The notes under the pieces were generated by a model, which searched no databases, was not told where the DNA came from, and worked only from the letters and a program-made list of their open reading frames with translations. Shown piece after piece: positions 42,331 to 52,604 of a stretch of DNA of 64,000 nucleotides (position 1 is its first letter; every line of letters starts with the position of its first letter). Source of the DNA: Lepeophtheirus salmonis. Lineage: Eukaryota; Arthropoda; Copepoda; Siphonostomatoida; Caligidae. Location: contig NC_052137.2 of NCBI RefSeq assembly GCF_016086655.4, forward strand, positions 5,022,001-5,086,000, read 5' to 3'. A program made the translations under genes and the position numbers.

Positions 42331-42569
42331 GGTCCCCACTTTATAGTTTATATACTTATTAGTTAATGATTAAAAAAGATTCCAAAGTTGTATCCCCCCC
42401 CAAACGCGTTAGCCATCGACAGGAACAGATGGTAGTCACTTGGTCCTAGGTTCAGACTGTAGAATGGATGCGTAAGAACTTCACATCCGAGCTCCCAGAG
42501 CTTTAACCGCGTCATCATAGATGTTTTGTCCTGGTTTTATCCTAATAAACCATGATTCCTCTACTAATC

Positions 42570-42965
42570 ACAAATGCTCTCCACTTTTGTTGGGTCTACA
42601 GCTTCAAACGGTTAAGTTATTCACAGTATATAGCAGAATTGAGCAGGGGAAAACTCCCTTGAACAAATGTTGTGCACACCGAACCGAAAGAATATCAGGG
42701 CCGTGTACATCGAAAAAAAATTCTACGCGTTTTTCTCTTTCAGACATTAAAAATGTAAAACACGGCGAATTTTATTCCTTTGAGAACTCCATACTTGATG
42801 CACGACAATTCACGACTGAACTGGTAAATTGAAATTCACTCCTAAATGTGTTTGTACTATACGTTCGCACCTTTACATCCCCTTTTCGTATGATCCGATG
42901 TGACCAATAATGAAAAGGAAATATTTGGTTTAAAAAAAAGGGCGGGAAATATTAAATACTTTTTC
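42570..42965 (-). pseudogene. Mariner remnant, sister of 54310-54810
   Basis: Matches the 54310-54760 element in three separate blocks: CTTCAAACGGTTAAGTTATTCACAGTATATAGCAGAATTGAGC; TACTTGATGCACGACAATTCACGACTGAACT; and TATGATCCGATGTGACCAATAATGAA. The blocks are separated by deletions that remove most of the transposase, including the DEKW block. The mariner-type end is recognisable only faintly (GGGAAATATTAAATACTTTTTCCCCAGCCT). Confidence 0.65.
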
Positions 42966-42969
42966 CCCA

Positions 42970-44110
42970 GCCTCATATAATCGGAATGATTAAAGAAGAA
43001 ATAACACCTTCAATGACGTCACGGGAGGATTGATTTTACTTTTTTCAATGTTCCACAAATAAGTTTGGACCGGACTTGATCGAGGTCCTACATAAGGACC
43101 AATGTAATACTACAGACAATACAATACAGAGAACATTTTTATATTTATAAGTACCCTGTTGAGAGTTCATGTAGTGGGATTTTGCTAATTCCCCAAGTAC
43201 CGAATGCTCTGCCCATAAAGTATTTTTATTTATGAGAAAACGTCAGTTCCATTCAATAATTAATCAAAGTCATTGCTTGCTTTAAAGTACATAGAATTTT
43301 TGTAATTTATGCAAATCGAATTTTCCATGGTTTCTTTTTTTATATTAAACCTATCAGGATAATAATTTACTACTTTGTCTCTCTAATAATCTTTATATCT
43401 CTTCCATTAATTTATTAAACCGATCCTTAAGCGTATACCCGTATGTGTATAGTTTTAAACTAACGTTGAATTTTATTTTGGAAGGTATCAGATGTCAAGT
43501 GCAGTTATTTATGTGACTTGGATTTGACACTGAATTACCAAATATTACTTTGATTTTTATTTAAATATACATATTATTTAATATGATCTATAAGTCATTA
43601 TCTTAATAAACATCTTAACATCTTGAATATCTACTGGTGTTGAGATTCGACTTATTTTTTTCTGTTTATTCATAAATATTTTTTTTCTACACCCATTTGT
43701 ACCGCTATTACAATCCAGACCGTCGAAATTTAATTATTTTCTATTTGTTGACCTATTTTTACGCTTTCAATACATAAATAAAGAATGTCGTCCCAAAACT
43801 CGCTGTAGCATGCCATATTTACGGAAAACTTAATTTTCATGGAATCAAGAAAAGATAACTCAAAAATAATTTGTACAAGTACAGTACTTCATCCTTATCA
43901 GGTTTTATATCAGTTCAATTCTTTATGGTAACCGTTTAGCGCATTATAAAACAAATGTACGCGTCATTTCTCAATTGAAAACACATTGTTGTATTTCTCA
44001 TTTTTGGATAGGTGATTATTGTAATCGTTACAACATGTCTTCAAATTGAAGATAAAAAATACAATGGATACTCCTCGCTACGAATGAGCCAGGGAGTACT
44101 TCAATTTCTA
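42970..44110. other. 1.1-kb stretch without recognised gene
   Basis: A perfect TGACGTCA is at 43014-43021, next to AAGAAGAAATAACACC and GGACCGG.CTTGATCGAGGTCCTA, a possible relic of the 2500/30190 repeat. The remainder is AT-rich and featureless. Confidence 0.4.
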
Positions 44111-44118
44111 GAGCACTA

Positions 44119-45128
44119 CAGTATGTCCAAAAATTGATGGTGGTATTAAAAATATCCGTTTTATAGTTTAAATTTTTTTTTTTTTTTGGTCGGAATAAAA
44201 TGAAATTTGGCCGATACAATCATTAGGCAGTATTAAATTTTTCTGATGCAATAATTTTCGATGATTGCATCATACATCAGTATAAAAGGGCTCGGAAAAC
44301 ACCACAGGATGTTATTTGAAATGCAATATCCGGAATAGTGAGAAAGTACTATTAGGAGACCAGGGCCAAGGCTGTTGGCATGATAGAGGGTGGATCAAGC
44401 CAAAGAGACGTTGCTCAAAGGTTACATATTCCTCTCAGGACCATTGAGAATTGATGTAAGAAAAGGAAGGATGGACGAACCCTTACAAATCAGAAGGGTC
44501 GAGGAACCAAAAAAAGGAAATCCACAAGGAGACTTGGAGCAACATTGAGTTCAAAGGGCTATCCAATATCCAAGTCCTCTGTCCACAACTACCTGAGGCA
44601 CTCTTTGAATGCTTTGCCATATAAACCTCGTCTGCACCCCAAACTTTCAGAAAACAAGGCCCGGCTTCAATTCTGTCGTGAGCGTAAACACTGGACTACA
44701 GATGACTGGAAATATATCCTCTTCAGTGATGAAAGTCCATTTGAGCTATGCTATTTCATTCCCCAAATCCCCAAACAGATCGGGGTTGCGCAAGAGACAA
44801 GGGAGATGTGGACCCCACTCCAACTGTGAAATTTCCTCTGAAAATTCATGGTTGGGCTGTTATCAGCCACCAGGCAGTGTCCGATCTTCACCTGATTTCA
44901 TGAAACCAAACTGCGACAGCGTGGCTTAAAAAAATACAACTGCCAAAAGCTTGGGAAAAAATTTCTCCTGATACTTTGAGTAATCTGTATAAAGGGATGC
45001 CAAAACGGTTAAAAAAATGTATTCAGCTTCAAGGTCGTCATATTGGGAAGTTAATAAAGTTTTTCGCTCAAAAAGTTTAGGTTATTTCATGATTTTTTTA
45101 AAACCACCACCAATTTTTGGACATAAAG
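44119..45128 (+). mobile_element. Tc1-like DD37E element, copy B, complete ends
   Basis: 1010 bp flanked by TA (44117-44118 and 45129-45130). Ends: left CAGTATGTCCAAAAATTGAT(GGTGGT), right read inward CTTTATGTCCAAAAATTGGT(GGTGGT). The sequence following the left end (ATTAAAAATATCCGTTTTATAG) and the interior match copy A at 1-1197. It is short for the family because of an internal deletion (see pseudogene). Confidence 0.9.
44375..45060 (+). pseudogene. Broken Tc1-like transposase (DD37E), copy B
   Basis: GGSSQRDVAQRLHIPLRTIE in the helix-turn-helix, with a stop soon after. The frame then opens: MSSKGYPISKSSVHNYLRHS, YKPRLHPKLSENKARLQFCR and ILFSDESPFELCYFIPQ. The first catalytic Asp (SDES), missing in copy A, is present here. 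Then IGVAQETREMW, and after a frame change TVKFPLKIHGWAVISHQAVS. The block with QDGAPAH and PDLNPIENL is deleted; the reading restarts as KKIQLPKAWEKISPDTLSNL and YKGMPKRLKKCIQL, the C-terminus. So A and B have lost opposite parts of the active site. Confidence 0.85.
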
Positions 45129-45129
45129 T

Positions 45130-45960
45130 ATATGGCTGAGCTATATACAGTAAATGCTACATACAAACCCTCGCAAAATTTCATTGATGTCTACATTTTT
45201 ATTTCAAAGACCAAAGACGTCTATATGATATACATCAGAGATCACTATACAGGCTGCCCCAGATAAATTGGGAAATTCTTTAAATACATATAACTAAGAA
45301 ACTGGATTACCTATAAATTTTTTATTATTTGAAATAAACATTTCATGTCAATCAATTGTTTATAATGAGATCAGCTTCTATTGATACTTTGCATTGCACA
45401 GGCCTCATGCTCGACCCTCCCCCCAAGGATAGAAATGGCATGGGTTCAGATCAGGGATGTTTGTAGGCGAAATATCCGTCTTCCAAGAGTGATGACATTT
45501 TATGGTAAAGACATCATGCATTTCTTTGGGCCTTGTGTGCCGGCGCACTGTCTTGTTGCAAGGTATAATTTTTACTTGGGATACTCCATCCATCTAGGGA
45601 ATGTAAATTAAAAGTGCAAAACCAGTTCTATTGCAATGCTGGATCTCCACAAGGTCGCCTGGGCCTGACGAAACTTCCGGCGACGTGTGGCCGAGGTTAT
45701 CAAGAGAGGTGGATTTCATTATGATTAATTCAATTTCATGAAATATAGCCTTCAAATAATTATAAGCATATGGTTCTACTCAATCTATATTTCGTTTGTT
45801 ATTAGCCCTCAAATATTATCCCAATTTATATGGACCACCCTGTATACTGAACATCAAGTATACACCCTCAATGCTACATGCAAAATCCTTACCAGATTTC
45901 ATTGATATGAGTACATCGTTATGTCTTTAAAAAGAATATGATGTTGTTTTTTTCATTCTA
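45130..45960 (+). repeat. Duplicated segment flanking the 593-bp element
   Basis: The left flank (about 45140-45210: CTATATACAGTAAATGCTACATACAAACCCTCGCAAAATTTCATTGATGTCTACAT) resembles the right flank (about 45850-45920: GTATACACCCTCAATGCTACATGCAAAATCCTTACCAGATTTCATTGATATGAGTACAT). Either the element sits between two units of a tandem repeat, or the flank was duplicated. Confidence 0.55.
45250..45842 (-). mobile_element. 593-bp internally deleted Tc1/mariner-type element
   Basis: Flanked by TA (45248-45249, 45843-45844). Left end CAGGCTGCCCCAGATAAATT, right read inward CAGGGTGGTCCATATAAATT, then GGGA on both sides. The minus strand reads RRHTRPKEMHDVFTIKCHHS and SPTNIPDLNPCHFYPWGEG, a late-catalytic block. 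The second Asp (QQD) region reads IIPCNKT, that is, lost. Related to 27640-28205, and the same terminus occurs at 2884-2909. Confidence 0.85.
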
Positions 45961-45964
45961 ACTT

Positions 45965-46645
45965 GCAGATAAACTTAGTTTTACCTTCAAAAAAATATGT
46001 GTTGATGAAAAATCCCATTTCTGTTTGATGCGACTCATAGCTCAGAAAACACAGTATTATTGTAACAAGTTTTAGGCGTGACATAAATAGAGATTTATCT
46101 TATTGAGTAGGTATTTATCAGCATATTTCCCATTTGATTAATGATGAACATGACAGTGAAGGCAAAATTACTTATTGAGAAGTACAATGTACCACTCGAC
46201 ATACAAATGATGCGTACAGTTATAAATCGTGTGTAGCAAACAAAATCGCGTGGGAGATTTGTTCTTGGCTTTAAGGTTTATTTCTTGATGCAATGATAAT
46301 TTCTCATCTTTTTGTTTAATTAATGATTCTTCGTTCCTTCCACAATAAAATATTTCCCGCCATCATCATGGTAGAATCTTTTGTCATCACCATTTTTCTC
46401 TATGTGTAAAGCGTGAATAATTTGAGAGTCTTTACTTTATTGTGTTTGCATGAGGGTGTAGTTGTTGCTGATTGCCGCCATCTTACCACTTTTAAATCCC
46501 TTTGATCTTGCCCCTTTGTTTGTTGTGACTAATTCTCCTCCTGTCCTTGGTTTCTCTATTTGTAAATTTGTGGCCTTTCAACACACATGATGATTCTGTC
46601 AAAATTGAGATTGGATTATATTTTGTTTTTCAATCAACAATTTAT
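45965..46645. other. Gap, nothing recognised
   Basis: Ordinary AT-rich DNA without a gene. Confidence 0.35.
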
Positions 46646-46649
46646 TATA

Positions 46650-46870
46650 TTTAACCCTTTTGGTGTGCCCCAAATTGACCTCTGAAAGTAGTCAAAATTG
46701 ATCAAAACAATAAAACACGAATGAAACACATTGTAGAGAAAAAAAAGAGTCAAATTATGTAACGAAAATCTAATGGCTTTTCACTATAACCATATGTACA
46801 TCATCTTTGGACCAAGTTTGATAAAAATCAATCCGTAACTTTTGGCGTAATTGGAGGTAATGATAAATTT
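46650..46870. repeat. Repeat related to 54140-54310
   Basis: TTTGGACCAAGTTTGATAAAAATCAATCCGTAACTTTTGGCGTAATT resembles TTTGCACAAAGTTTGATGAAAATCGATCTGTAATTTTTACCGTAATC at 54245-54295. At 54 kb this lies at the 3' side of a mariner remnant, so this may be a second scrap of that element's tail or of a repeat into which it inserted. Confidence 0.5.
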
Positions 46871-46874
46871 AAAG

Positions 46875-47690
46875 ATTTTATTTAAAAGGGGCTGTATCGG
46901 GGCTAATATCAGTTTTTTTAAATCAAATAATTTTTATAAACTATAGATAAAATACTTAGTTATCTGAACTGCTCCCACTAATTGTAATACAAAGCCCATA
47001 ATTCACTCAAATATGTACACGAAATATTAGCTATATATATATATATAGTAACATTATTACCTGGGGTCATTATACAGACAAGTTTTGTTTAAATAGTGAA
47101 GAAGTTAACTCCCCAAGAAAATCAACAGGGTAACTCTCCCTTTTTGGGAAGACATCTTCACAACTTTACTCAATAATTAAATATTCTCTCCTCGAGAATA
47201 AAAAAATTATTAAAGCTTCAGAAAATTTGTATATCATGACGTGTTGAGCCAACTCGTTCATTTTATAACTCTCCTAGAATCTGATATTTAAGAAGTATAT
47301 GAACTACAATATAATGAATAACAAAAATTGGAAAATGAGAATTATTAAAAAAAAAAGTTTAAACACGTTAGTCTTCGTTCATGGTATGTTTTTTATTGAT
47401 TCTATATTTCAGGGACATGTTAATTGGAATACATGTTTCCAAAAAGTATAAATTAATAAAGAATAGTTTATCTGTTCGAATGTATTTAAAAAAAAATTTA
47501 CTGGGTGCACTGGCTAAAGTGCTCCCTGATGAATATCATATACGAATGCAGTATTTAAAAAAATGATACTGGCAAAACGCTATAACATGATTGAAATCTT
47601 TCAGGCGTTTAGTTCAACTCATACTTAAAAAAAAAAAGGAAGTACATTGTATAAAATTGAAAAAAATATGAATGTGACTCTTTTCAGTCT
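46875..47690. other. Gap with family D copy and AT run
   Basis: (TA)n at 47034-47050. 47080-47290 is a family D relative (ACAGACAAGTTTTGTTTAAA, GGTAACTCTCC, CTCTCCTCGAGAATA). No gene. Confidence 0.45.
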
Positions 47691-47694
47691 TATT

Positions 47695-48111
47695 CAGGAA
47701 TATCCAACCCGTCTGCTTAATGTTTAAATGCAACCCAATACTCATTCTCTGAAGTATATCTTTTTTAGTAAAATTGTCACAATATCATAAAAACGCCTTG
47801 GCCGTGCATAATATGTACAAACATTGAAAAATGTTTCCTAAATTCATGGTGTTTTTTAAAAATTGTCGCTCTGCGTTGAAAAAATTTAATGAGAAAACAC
47901 TTTTTTTTATGGGATTTATTTTTCTGAAAAAAATAATTCGATCAAAGTAAGCAGCGGTTCAAAACAACAAGCCTCCCCCCTCCCTCCAGATTGCCTTGAA
48001 AAAATAAATGAATATATATTTAATGGTTTTATTTTATGAAGCAATTTGTCATGGAATTTAATTTAATAGGTTCTGTACCCCATGATATTTAAAGGTTGGA
48101 CATCCCCCTAG
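47695..48111 (+). mobile_element. R4 hAT-like element
   Basis: Left CAGGAATATCCAACCCGTCTGC, right GTTGGACATCCCCCTAG. Interior blocks CTTAATGTTTAAATGCAACCC, GTAAAATTGTCACAATATCAT and TTTTATTTTATGAAGCAATTTGTCATGGAATTTAATTTAATAGG are shared with the 53415-53880, 25340 and 30700 copies. I could not match an 8-bp duplication. The CCTCCCTCCAG at 47985 may be the remnant of an R1 tail. Confidence 0.68.
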
Positions 48112-48114
48112 TAA

Positions 48115-48640
48115 AGTTATTGAGTGAGTGGCTACATGTTTTTGTGCTTGTGAAAAACTGAGAGTCATACAATGGATTAGTTGGGGAGTGATCTTCTATA
48201 TTATTAAAGCAAAATTCGTATGTTTGTCAACTTTTAATATATCCCAGGAGTTCCGGGTACTTCTGCTAATATACAAGTCCCATTCGTTTCGTGTTTTTTA
48301 ATATGAGTGACCCATGCTCTAATCCTGACTACAAAAAGAAACTCTCATTTTGTACAAATGAACTGAAGCCAAAAAGGAATTTATCATTAAGGGCAGAACC
48401 CAAAACTGATCTCAGTTTTTATCCCAGTCAAAAACAATCCCTAAATTAAAAGTAGTGTAATAAAACTTATGTTTAAAGTGTTTTTTATGATTAAAAAGGG
48501 TTTTTATTGATTCTGTGTTTTGTTCTGAACTCGATATGTGTCCATTTTTTGGCTGAAAAATGATGACCTACGACACTCTTCTTTAGACCCTTATAACTTA
48601 TTCATAGTACATAGTGATTAGGAATATCATTGCTTGTATT
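48115..48640. other. Gap, nothing recognised
   Basis: AT-rich; no gene. Confidence 0.35.
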
Positions 48641-48644
48641 ATAC

Positions 48645-49106
48645 CAGGCATTCTCAACCTTTTTTTAGTGATATATCACTTGTAAAATATTTATTTAACC
48701 AAAGTACCGCCTTACGAGCACAAAGAAATTTTAGTTTCAGTGACAGATTCTATCTAAAGTTAAGGGGGAAAAGAATGGAAAAAAAATTTCAAACATCCAT
48801 ATCTATTCTAAAAAAATTAATTTTTTGGGGAAAAAATAAAATCCAAATCAACAGCTGTTTACGCAAAATTTAATTTTTTGAAAAAAAAAATTCAAATATT
48901 AAACTTTAAAAAAAATAATCAAATATTACATTTTCTAGTAAAAAGCAAAAATCCTTAATTTGGGGGGGCTATTGCCCCTACAGCTCAACCCCTGCGGACA
49001 CCTTGGAGATATGAATTACTTGAAAAAAAAATTTAAATCTCAAGTACTCCCTCGAGTGGCTCCAATTACCCCAAGGCGTACGCGTACCCCCATTTGAGAA
49101 CTACCA
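48645..49106 (-). mobile_element. CAGTGGTTCTCAA hAT-like element with nested R1, inverted copy
   Basis: 462 bp, opposite to 38603-39185. Left CAGGCATTCTCAACCTTTTT; the right end is GGGTACCCCCATTTGAGAAC-like with a damaged last few bases. TSD TATTATAC (48637-48644) and TATTGTAC (49107-49114), 7 of 8. The R1 module (48775-49015) has its head at the right (GGGGGGGCTATTGCCCC...CCCCTGCGGACACC), the same orientation relative to the host element as in the 38603 copy. It is shorter, with about four units. Confidence 0.8.
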
Positions 49107-49118
49107 TATTGTACAAAG

Positions 49119-49613
49119 ATATTCAATATATAATTTAAAAAAATATATATATTTATAAAATATTCATCTCCAAGGATTTTTCTTACATTTTGTACTTTTT
49201 AAGTGATCCCATTTTGAAACATTAAAATTATCTACTCATCATGAATGGTCCGTATTATTGTTTCAAATTTTGAACCTGGTATCTCATTCCCAAGAAGTCC
49301 ACTTTACTCCTTTATGAGGTCTGGTAGCTTTTGTCGTATGATTTTTCTCACGTCCTCACTCGTGGAATTCGGAATCCGAATTCAAACATCTTTTGAGATG
49401 GATGATCAAGTTAGAAGTGTTTTCCTTTATTGACTCGATCTTCCTTTTACGTGACGTCATGAAATTGGCATTGAAATTGTAAAAAATATGATGATAATGT
49501 TAAACTATTTTCTAGTACATACACCCCCTTAAAAAATGGGATCACTTAAAAAATACAAAAATCTTTGTAGATGATTTTTTAAAAAAATATATATTTTTTT
49601 AAATTATATATTC
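49119..49613. mobile_element. Element with very long inverted repeats (about 80-90 bp)
   Basis: The left arm (49119-49215) and right arm (49520-49613) are inverted copies: TCAATATATAATTTAAAAAA, then (TA)n, ATTCATCTCCAAGGATTTTT, then TTTTTAAGTGATCCCATTTT. On the right the reverse complement is TGAATATATAATTTAAAAAA, AATCATCTACAAAGATTTTT, TTTTTTAAGTGATCCCATTT. The centre (49240-49500) has an unassigned minus-strand reading, PNSTSEDVRKIIRQKLPDLI, then after a stop GLLGNEIPGSKFETIIRTIH, which could be a decayed transposase helix-turn-helix. TGACGTCA at 49452-49459. Superfamily unassigned. Confidence 0.7.
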
Positions 49614-49619
49614 ATTATT

Positions 49620-50185
49620 TTCCCATAATATAAGCTATGATATTCCACAAATGTGGAAGATTGAATAAGACCTAAAGGAATGTTTGGACATTATTTGATC
49701 ATTATAAAAATATTATAAACGTACTTTTTTTTTGTGTGTGTGTGTATGAATTTTTTGTTTGTTTTCATTTCCATCCTACGCAGTTTTTCTATGCCTAATA
49801 ATAATTATTATTATGAGCTTACATAATCAACTATTGTGTTATTATTTCACTATCAAATTTGAAGAAAAAGGCTTTTTGTTATGGTTTTTTTTCTTCTAAA
49901 TATTATGATTTTTTTTTTCTCCATGTCTTTTAATCCTCCTACTCGTGTAAATATTTTTTGCAAAGAAAGAACAACAGTTCCTCTTAAAGTACTAGTTATT
50001 TAATGTTGCGTAGAGTGAGTCAAAATCAGAGTTGTACTTTGGACACAATATAACAAATGTAATTTTACATAATCAAAAGTGTGTGTGGGGGAGGGAGTGC
50101 ATTGAATATTCTAATACACCCACATGTGTGTACACTCAGAACGGTATTGCACTCCCTTTAAATGCACACGTGTACTATTGTCCGA
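49620..50185. other. Gap with a GT microsatellite
   Basis: (GT)6 at about 49733-49744. Otherwise AT-rich, no gene. Confidence 0.45.
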
Positions 50186-50189
50186 GACA

Positions 50190-50580
50190 CTGATTTTTTT
50201 CTGTTCGATATTACGTAATTTTTTTAGACCGATTTGAAAAAACCGCAGTCTTTGATTGTGGACATTAATTTAATTGTTTTAAAGGTGGGGTGTTGGAACT
50301 TTGTCCCAGATCGAATTTTATACTTGGATCTTTACTCATTTTTCGAAACCTACCCGGACCGATATTTTATAAAAAGGCAGCAGTCTTATTCCGTTGATCG
50401 ATATTCATTTGTTTTTAGATGGTGGTTTGAAGACATGGTCCCAGAGATTTTTCCAGTTGAAACTGTTTGGTTTTCTGACACTTTTGGACCGATATTTCGA
50501 TAAAACCCGTAGTTTTAGACCATGCTCCATCAATTTAATTATTTTAAATGAGGGTTTTGAGACTTGGTCTCCCTATTAAG
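50190..50580. repeat. R5 repeat (GGACCGA-rich)
   Basis: Repeated words GACCGAT(A/T)T (50228, 50357, 50490), CAGTCTTxxxTTGTGGAC and ACTTGGTC. The pattern GGxTxGAxACxTxGTCCCAGA recurs at 50290 and 50420, so there is internal tandem duplication of about 130 bp. The two overlapping ORFs (89 and 61 codons) come from this repetition and have no family resemblance. Confidence 0.55.
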
Positions 50581-50799
50581 TGATTTTTCTAGAGTGAGTA
50601 GAAGTAAAATTTTGATAGAATACCAGAGTATTAGTACTATAAAGTACAGATAAAAAAATAAAAATAAAGAAGGGATTATAGGACAAATAATTTTTGACCA
50701 TAACATTAAAATTGAGGGAACTATTGAACCTTATGATCTCCTTTAGGTGTGCAAAGATACCAACATATAGTGAGAATAATTCTTAGAATTTTACGGCCT

Positions 50800-50995
50800 T
50801 TATTTGTTGTTTTTTTAAGTTTCAAATATGAAATTTATAATATTAAATTTTTTGGATTTAAAAAAAAATCAATATTGACAAAAATATTCATTATTTAATT
50901 TCAAATATGAAATTTTCAAGTAAAAATGAAAAAGTTTCTTAATTATGAGGGAGGAGTGACTGCAGCCCACCCCTCTGTGGGGGCCCCAAGGACAA
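50800..50995 (-). repeat. R1 AT-rich module, short, minus orientation
   Basis: Three to four units, then the inverted head GAGGGAGGAGTGACTGCAGCCCACCCCTCTGTGGGGGCCCC at 50948-50990. Immediately followed by an R2 copy. Confidence 0.65.
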
Positions 50996-51095
50996 TTTGT
51001 AGTATGTTTGAGGGGAGAGTAGCTTTGGTGTCATGGCGGTATATTAGATCAGCGGAAATAAGCTGTTAGAGCAAGGATATAAACAGTGATGCTTA
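50992..51095 (+). repeat. R2 repeat, partial
   Basis: ACAATTTGTAGTATGTTTGAGGGGAGAGTAGCTTTGGTGTCATGGCGGTATATTAGATCAGCGGAAATAAGCTGTTAGAGCAAGGATATAAACA. Truncated after AAACA. Confidence 0.6.
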
Positions 51096-51099
51096 TCAT

Positions 51100-51745
51100 T
51101 TGAAATTTTTAGCTCGCCTTTTTTTTTTGGGGGGATTGGCAAACTATTGAGTGTATTTTCTTATACTGTGCTGTTGTCATTATAATTTAAGATTTCTGAG
51201 GAGTGAGCTTAATTTCTACTACATACAAATACATGTAAAATCCGATGTTTCAGCAGCATACAAAAAAAATTCCAGCTTTGAAAATCTTTTTGATGAAATT
51301 TGGGGTGCAGAAAATCCCAGTTCACTAACAAAGGGTAAGGGAATATTAAATAAATGAAAATACAATTCCCCCTATTGAAAATTTCAAACTCAGCTTCTGC
51401 CAAGGATACTCATTCCTAGATATATATTTAAAATTTAGCTAATTATTAAAGAAAAGATAAAGTCTCAAGTTACTCTGAATTATATTATGACTTTCATTAT
51501 CGTATCTGATAAATATTGTTAAACATATGCATTGTTCTTTATTGTTTGTGATACGTGCCTTACTTTTTAAGGAATTATTGGAGTGTAATCAGATATTTTT
51601 ATTATATTTATCCTCAATATTATATTATGTATCAAATATAACATCATATTACTTTTAAATGACTAAATATCCCATTTCAATTCACGGGGTACATATCTAG
51701 AGTTGTATATAATATGACCCGTCCTTATGGTAAAAGAAAAGAAAC
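51100..51745. other. Gap, nothing recognised
   Basis: AT-rich. The two opposed ORFs at 51151-51403 overlap each other and have no domain. Confidence 0.35.
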
Positions 51746-51749
51746 CCAA

Positions 51750-51895
51750 AAATGATCATAACTATCCCGACAATTTGAAAAATGTTTAATAGTAAAACAG
51801 TTTTTATGTCAAGACGTTTTATAAGATCAGCTGCAAGAAGCTGTGAAGGCAAGAATATAAACAGTATACATGAATATTGATCTTTAAAAATAATG
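51750..51895 (+). repeat. R2 repeat, partial
   Basis: ATCATAACTATCCCGACAATTTGAAAAATGTTTAATAGTAAAACAGTTTTTATGTCAAGACGTTTTATAAGATCAGCTGCAAGAAGCTGTGAAGGCAAGAATATAAACAG. The end is diverged. Confidence 0.6.
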
Positions 51896-52069
51896 CAAAA
51901 AATTATGGCCTTTTTCGTAAGGTCATGAGCCTAACAGAGAAAAAATATGGTTTTTTTTGTTTTGTTTTTTTAAATTGGTAATCTGAAGAATGAAGATTCA
52001 TTTCCTTAACTGTATTATTAAACTTCTGAGTAGTAATATTCTACTACATTCAAATATATTCAAAACCTG

Positions 52070-52600
52070 TTTGTGCATTCGTCTGTTCTCATAAAAGACA
52101 GAATAAGCTTTAGTGATGATGGCTTCCGGGTGGTAACAGAAGGCCTCAAAGCCTCTCCGGATGTAGTCCTCTGTCATGGAGTCCTAGTGCTGGGTGACAA
52201 TAGCTTTGATGGACTCTTTGTTATGATGATGGACACTGCAGACCTTTCCCTCGACATACACTCAAAAAATGTAATCGAGTAGGCTTTAAGTGGGTCAGAA
52301 GTGTTTGGGCCAGAAAGGATATTTTGTTAACCAACCATACTTGTGCTTTTTTTGAGGTGTGTACAGGCCTTTATCTTTCGGGAAAACTATATTTCCAACA
52401 TGATAGTTTGCTTGCACCCACAGCAAAAGGTTCTCCTCTGAGGCAGTGACATAGTTGGACCCAGTGACCCTGTATCCGACAAAGAACCTCGCCAGAGTGT
52501 CTGCCTTGTCGTCGGAGGCCACAAAGTCCAAGGAGATGGCTGAAGCAGGGTGCTTTGAAGTACTAAGTTTATGTACCTTTCATTCTGCCTACTCCTCACT
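52070..52600 (-). pseudogene. maT-like Tc1/mariner transposase, C-terminal half
   Basis: The minus strand starts with MDFVASDDKADTLARFFVGY and RVTGSNYVTASEENLLLWVQ, the strand region before the second Asp. In one frame it reads NIVFPKDKGLYTPQKKHKYG, in another HTSKKAQVWL. The second-Asp block (QDSAPCHTSKK type) is thus visible, but the Asp itself is changed. WLTKYPFWPKHF and LLDYIF mark the last Asp region. The end is SMTEDYIRRGFEAFCYHPEA near 52100-52200. The N-terminal DNA-binding part is missing: sequence above 52600 is unrelated. Multiple frame shifts; the plus-strand ORF at 52073 is a shadow. Confidence 0.8.
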
Positions 52601-52604
52601 GGGT

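Noticed and set aside
50234..50579. 89- and 61-codon ORFs
   Set aside because: Lie in the internally repetitive R5 sequence; no family resemblance.
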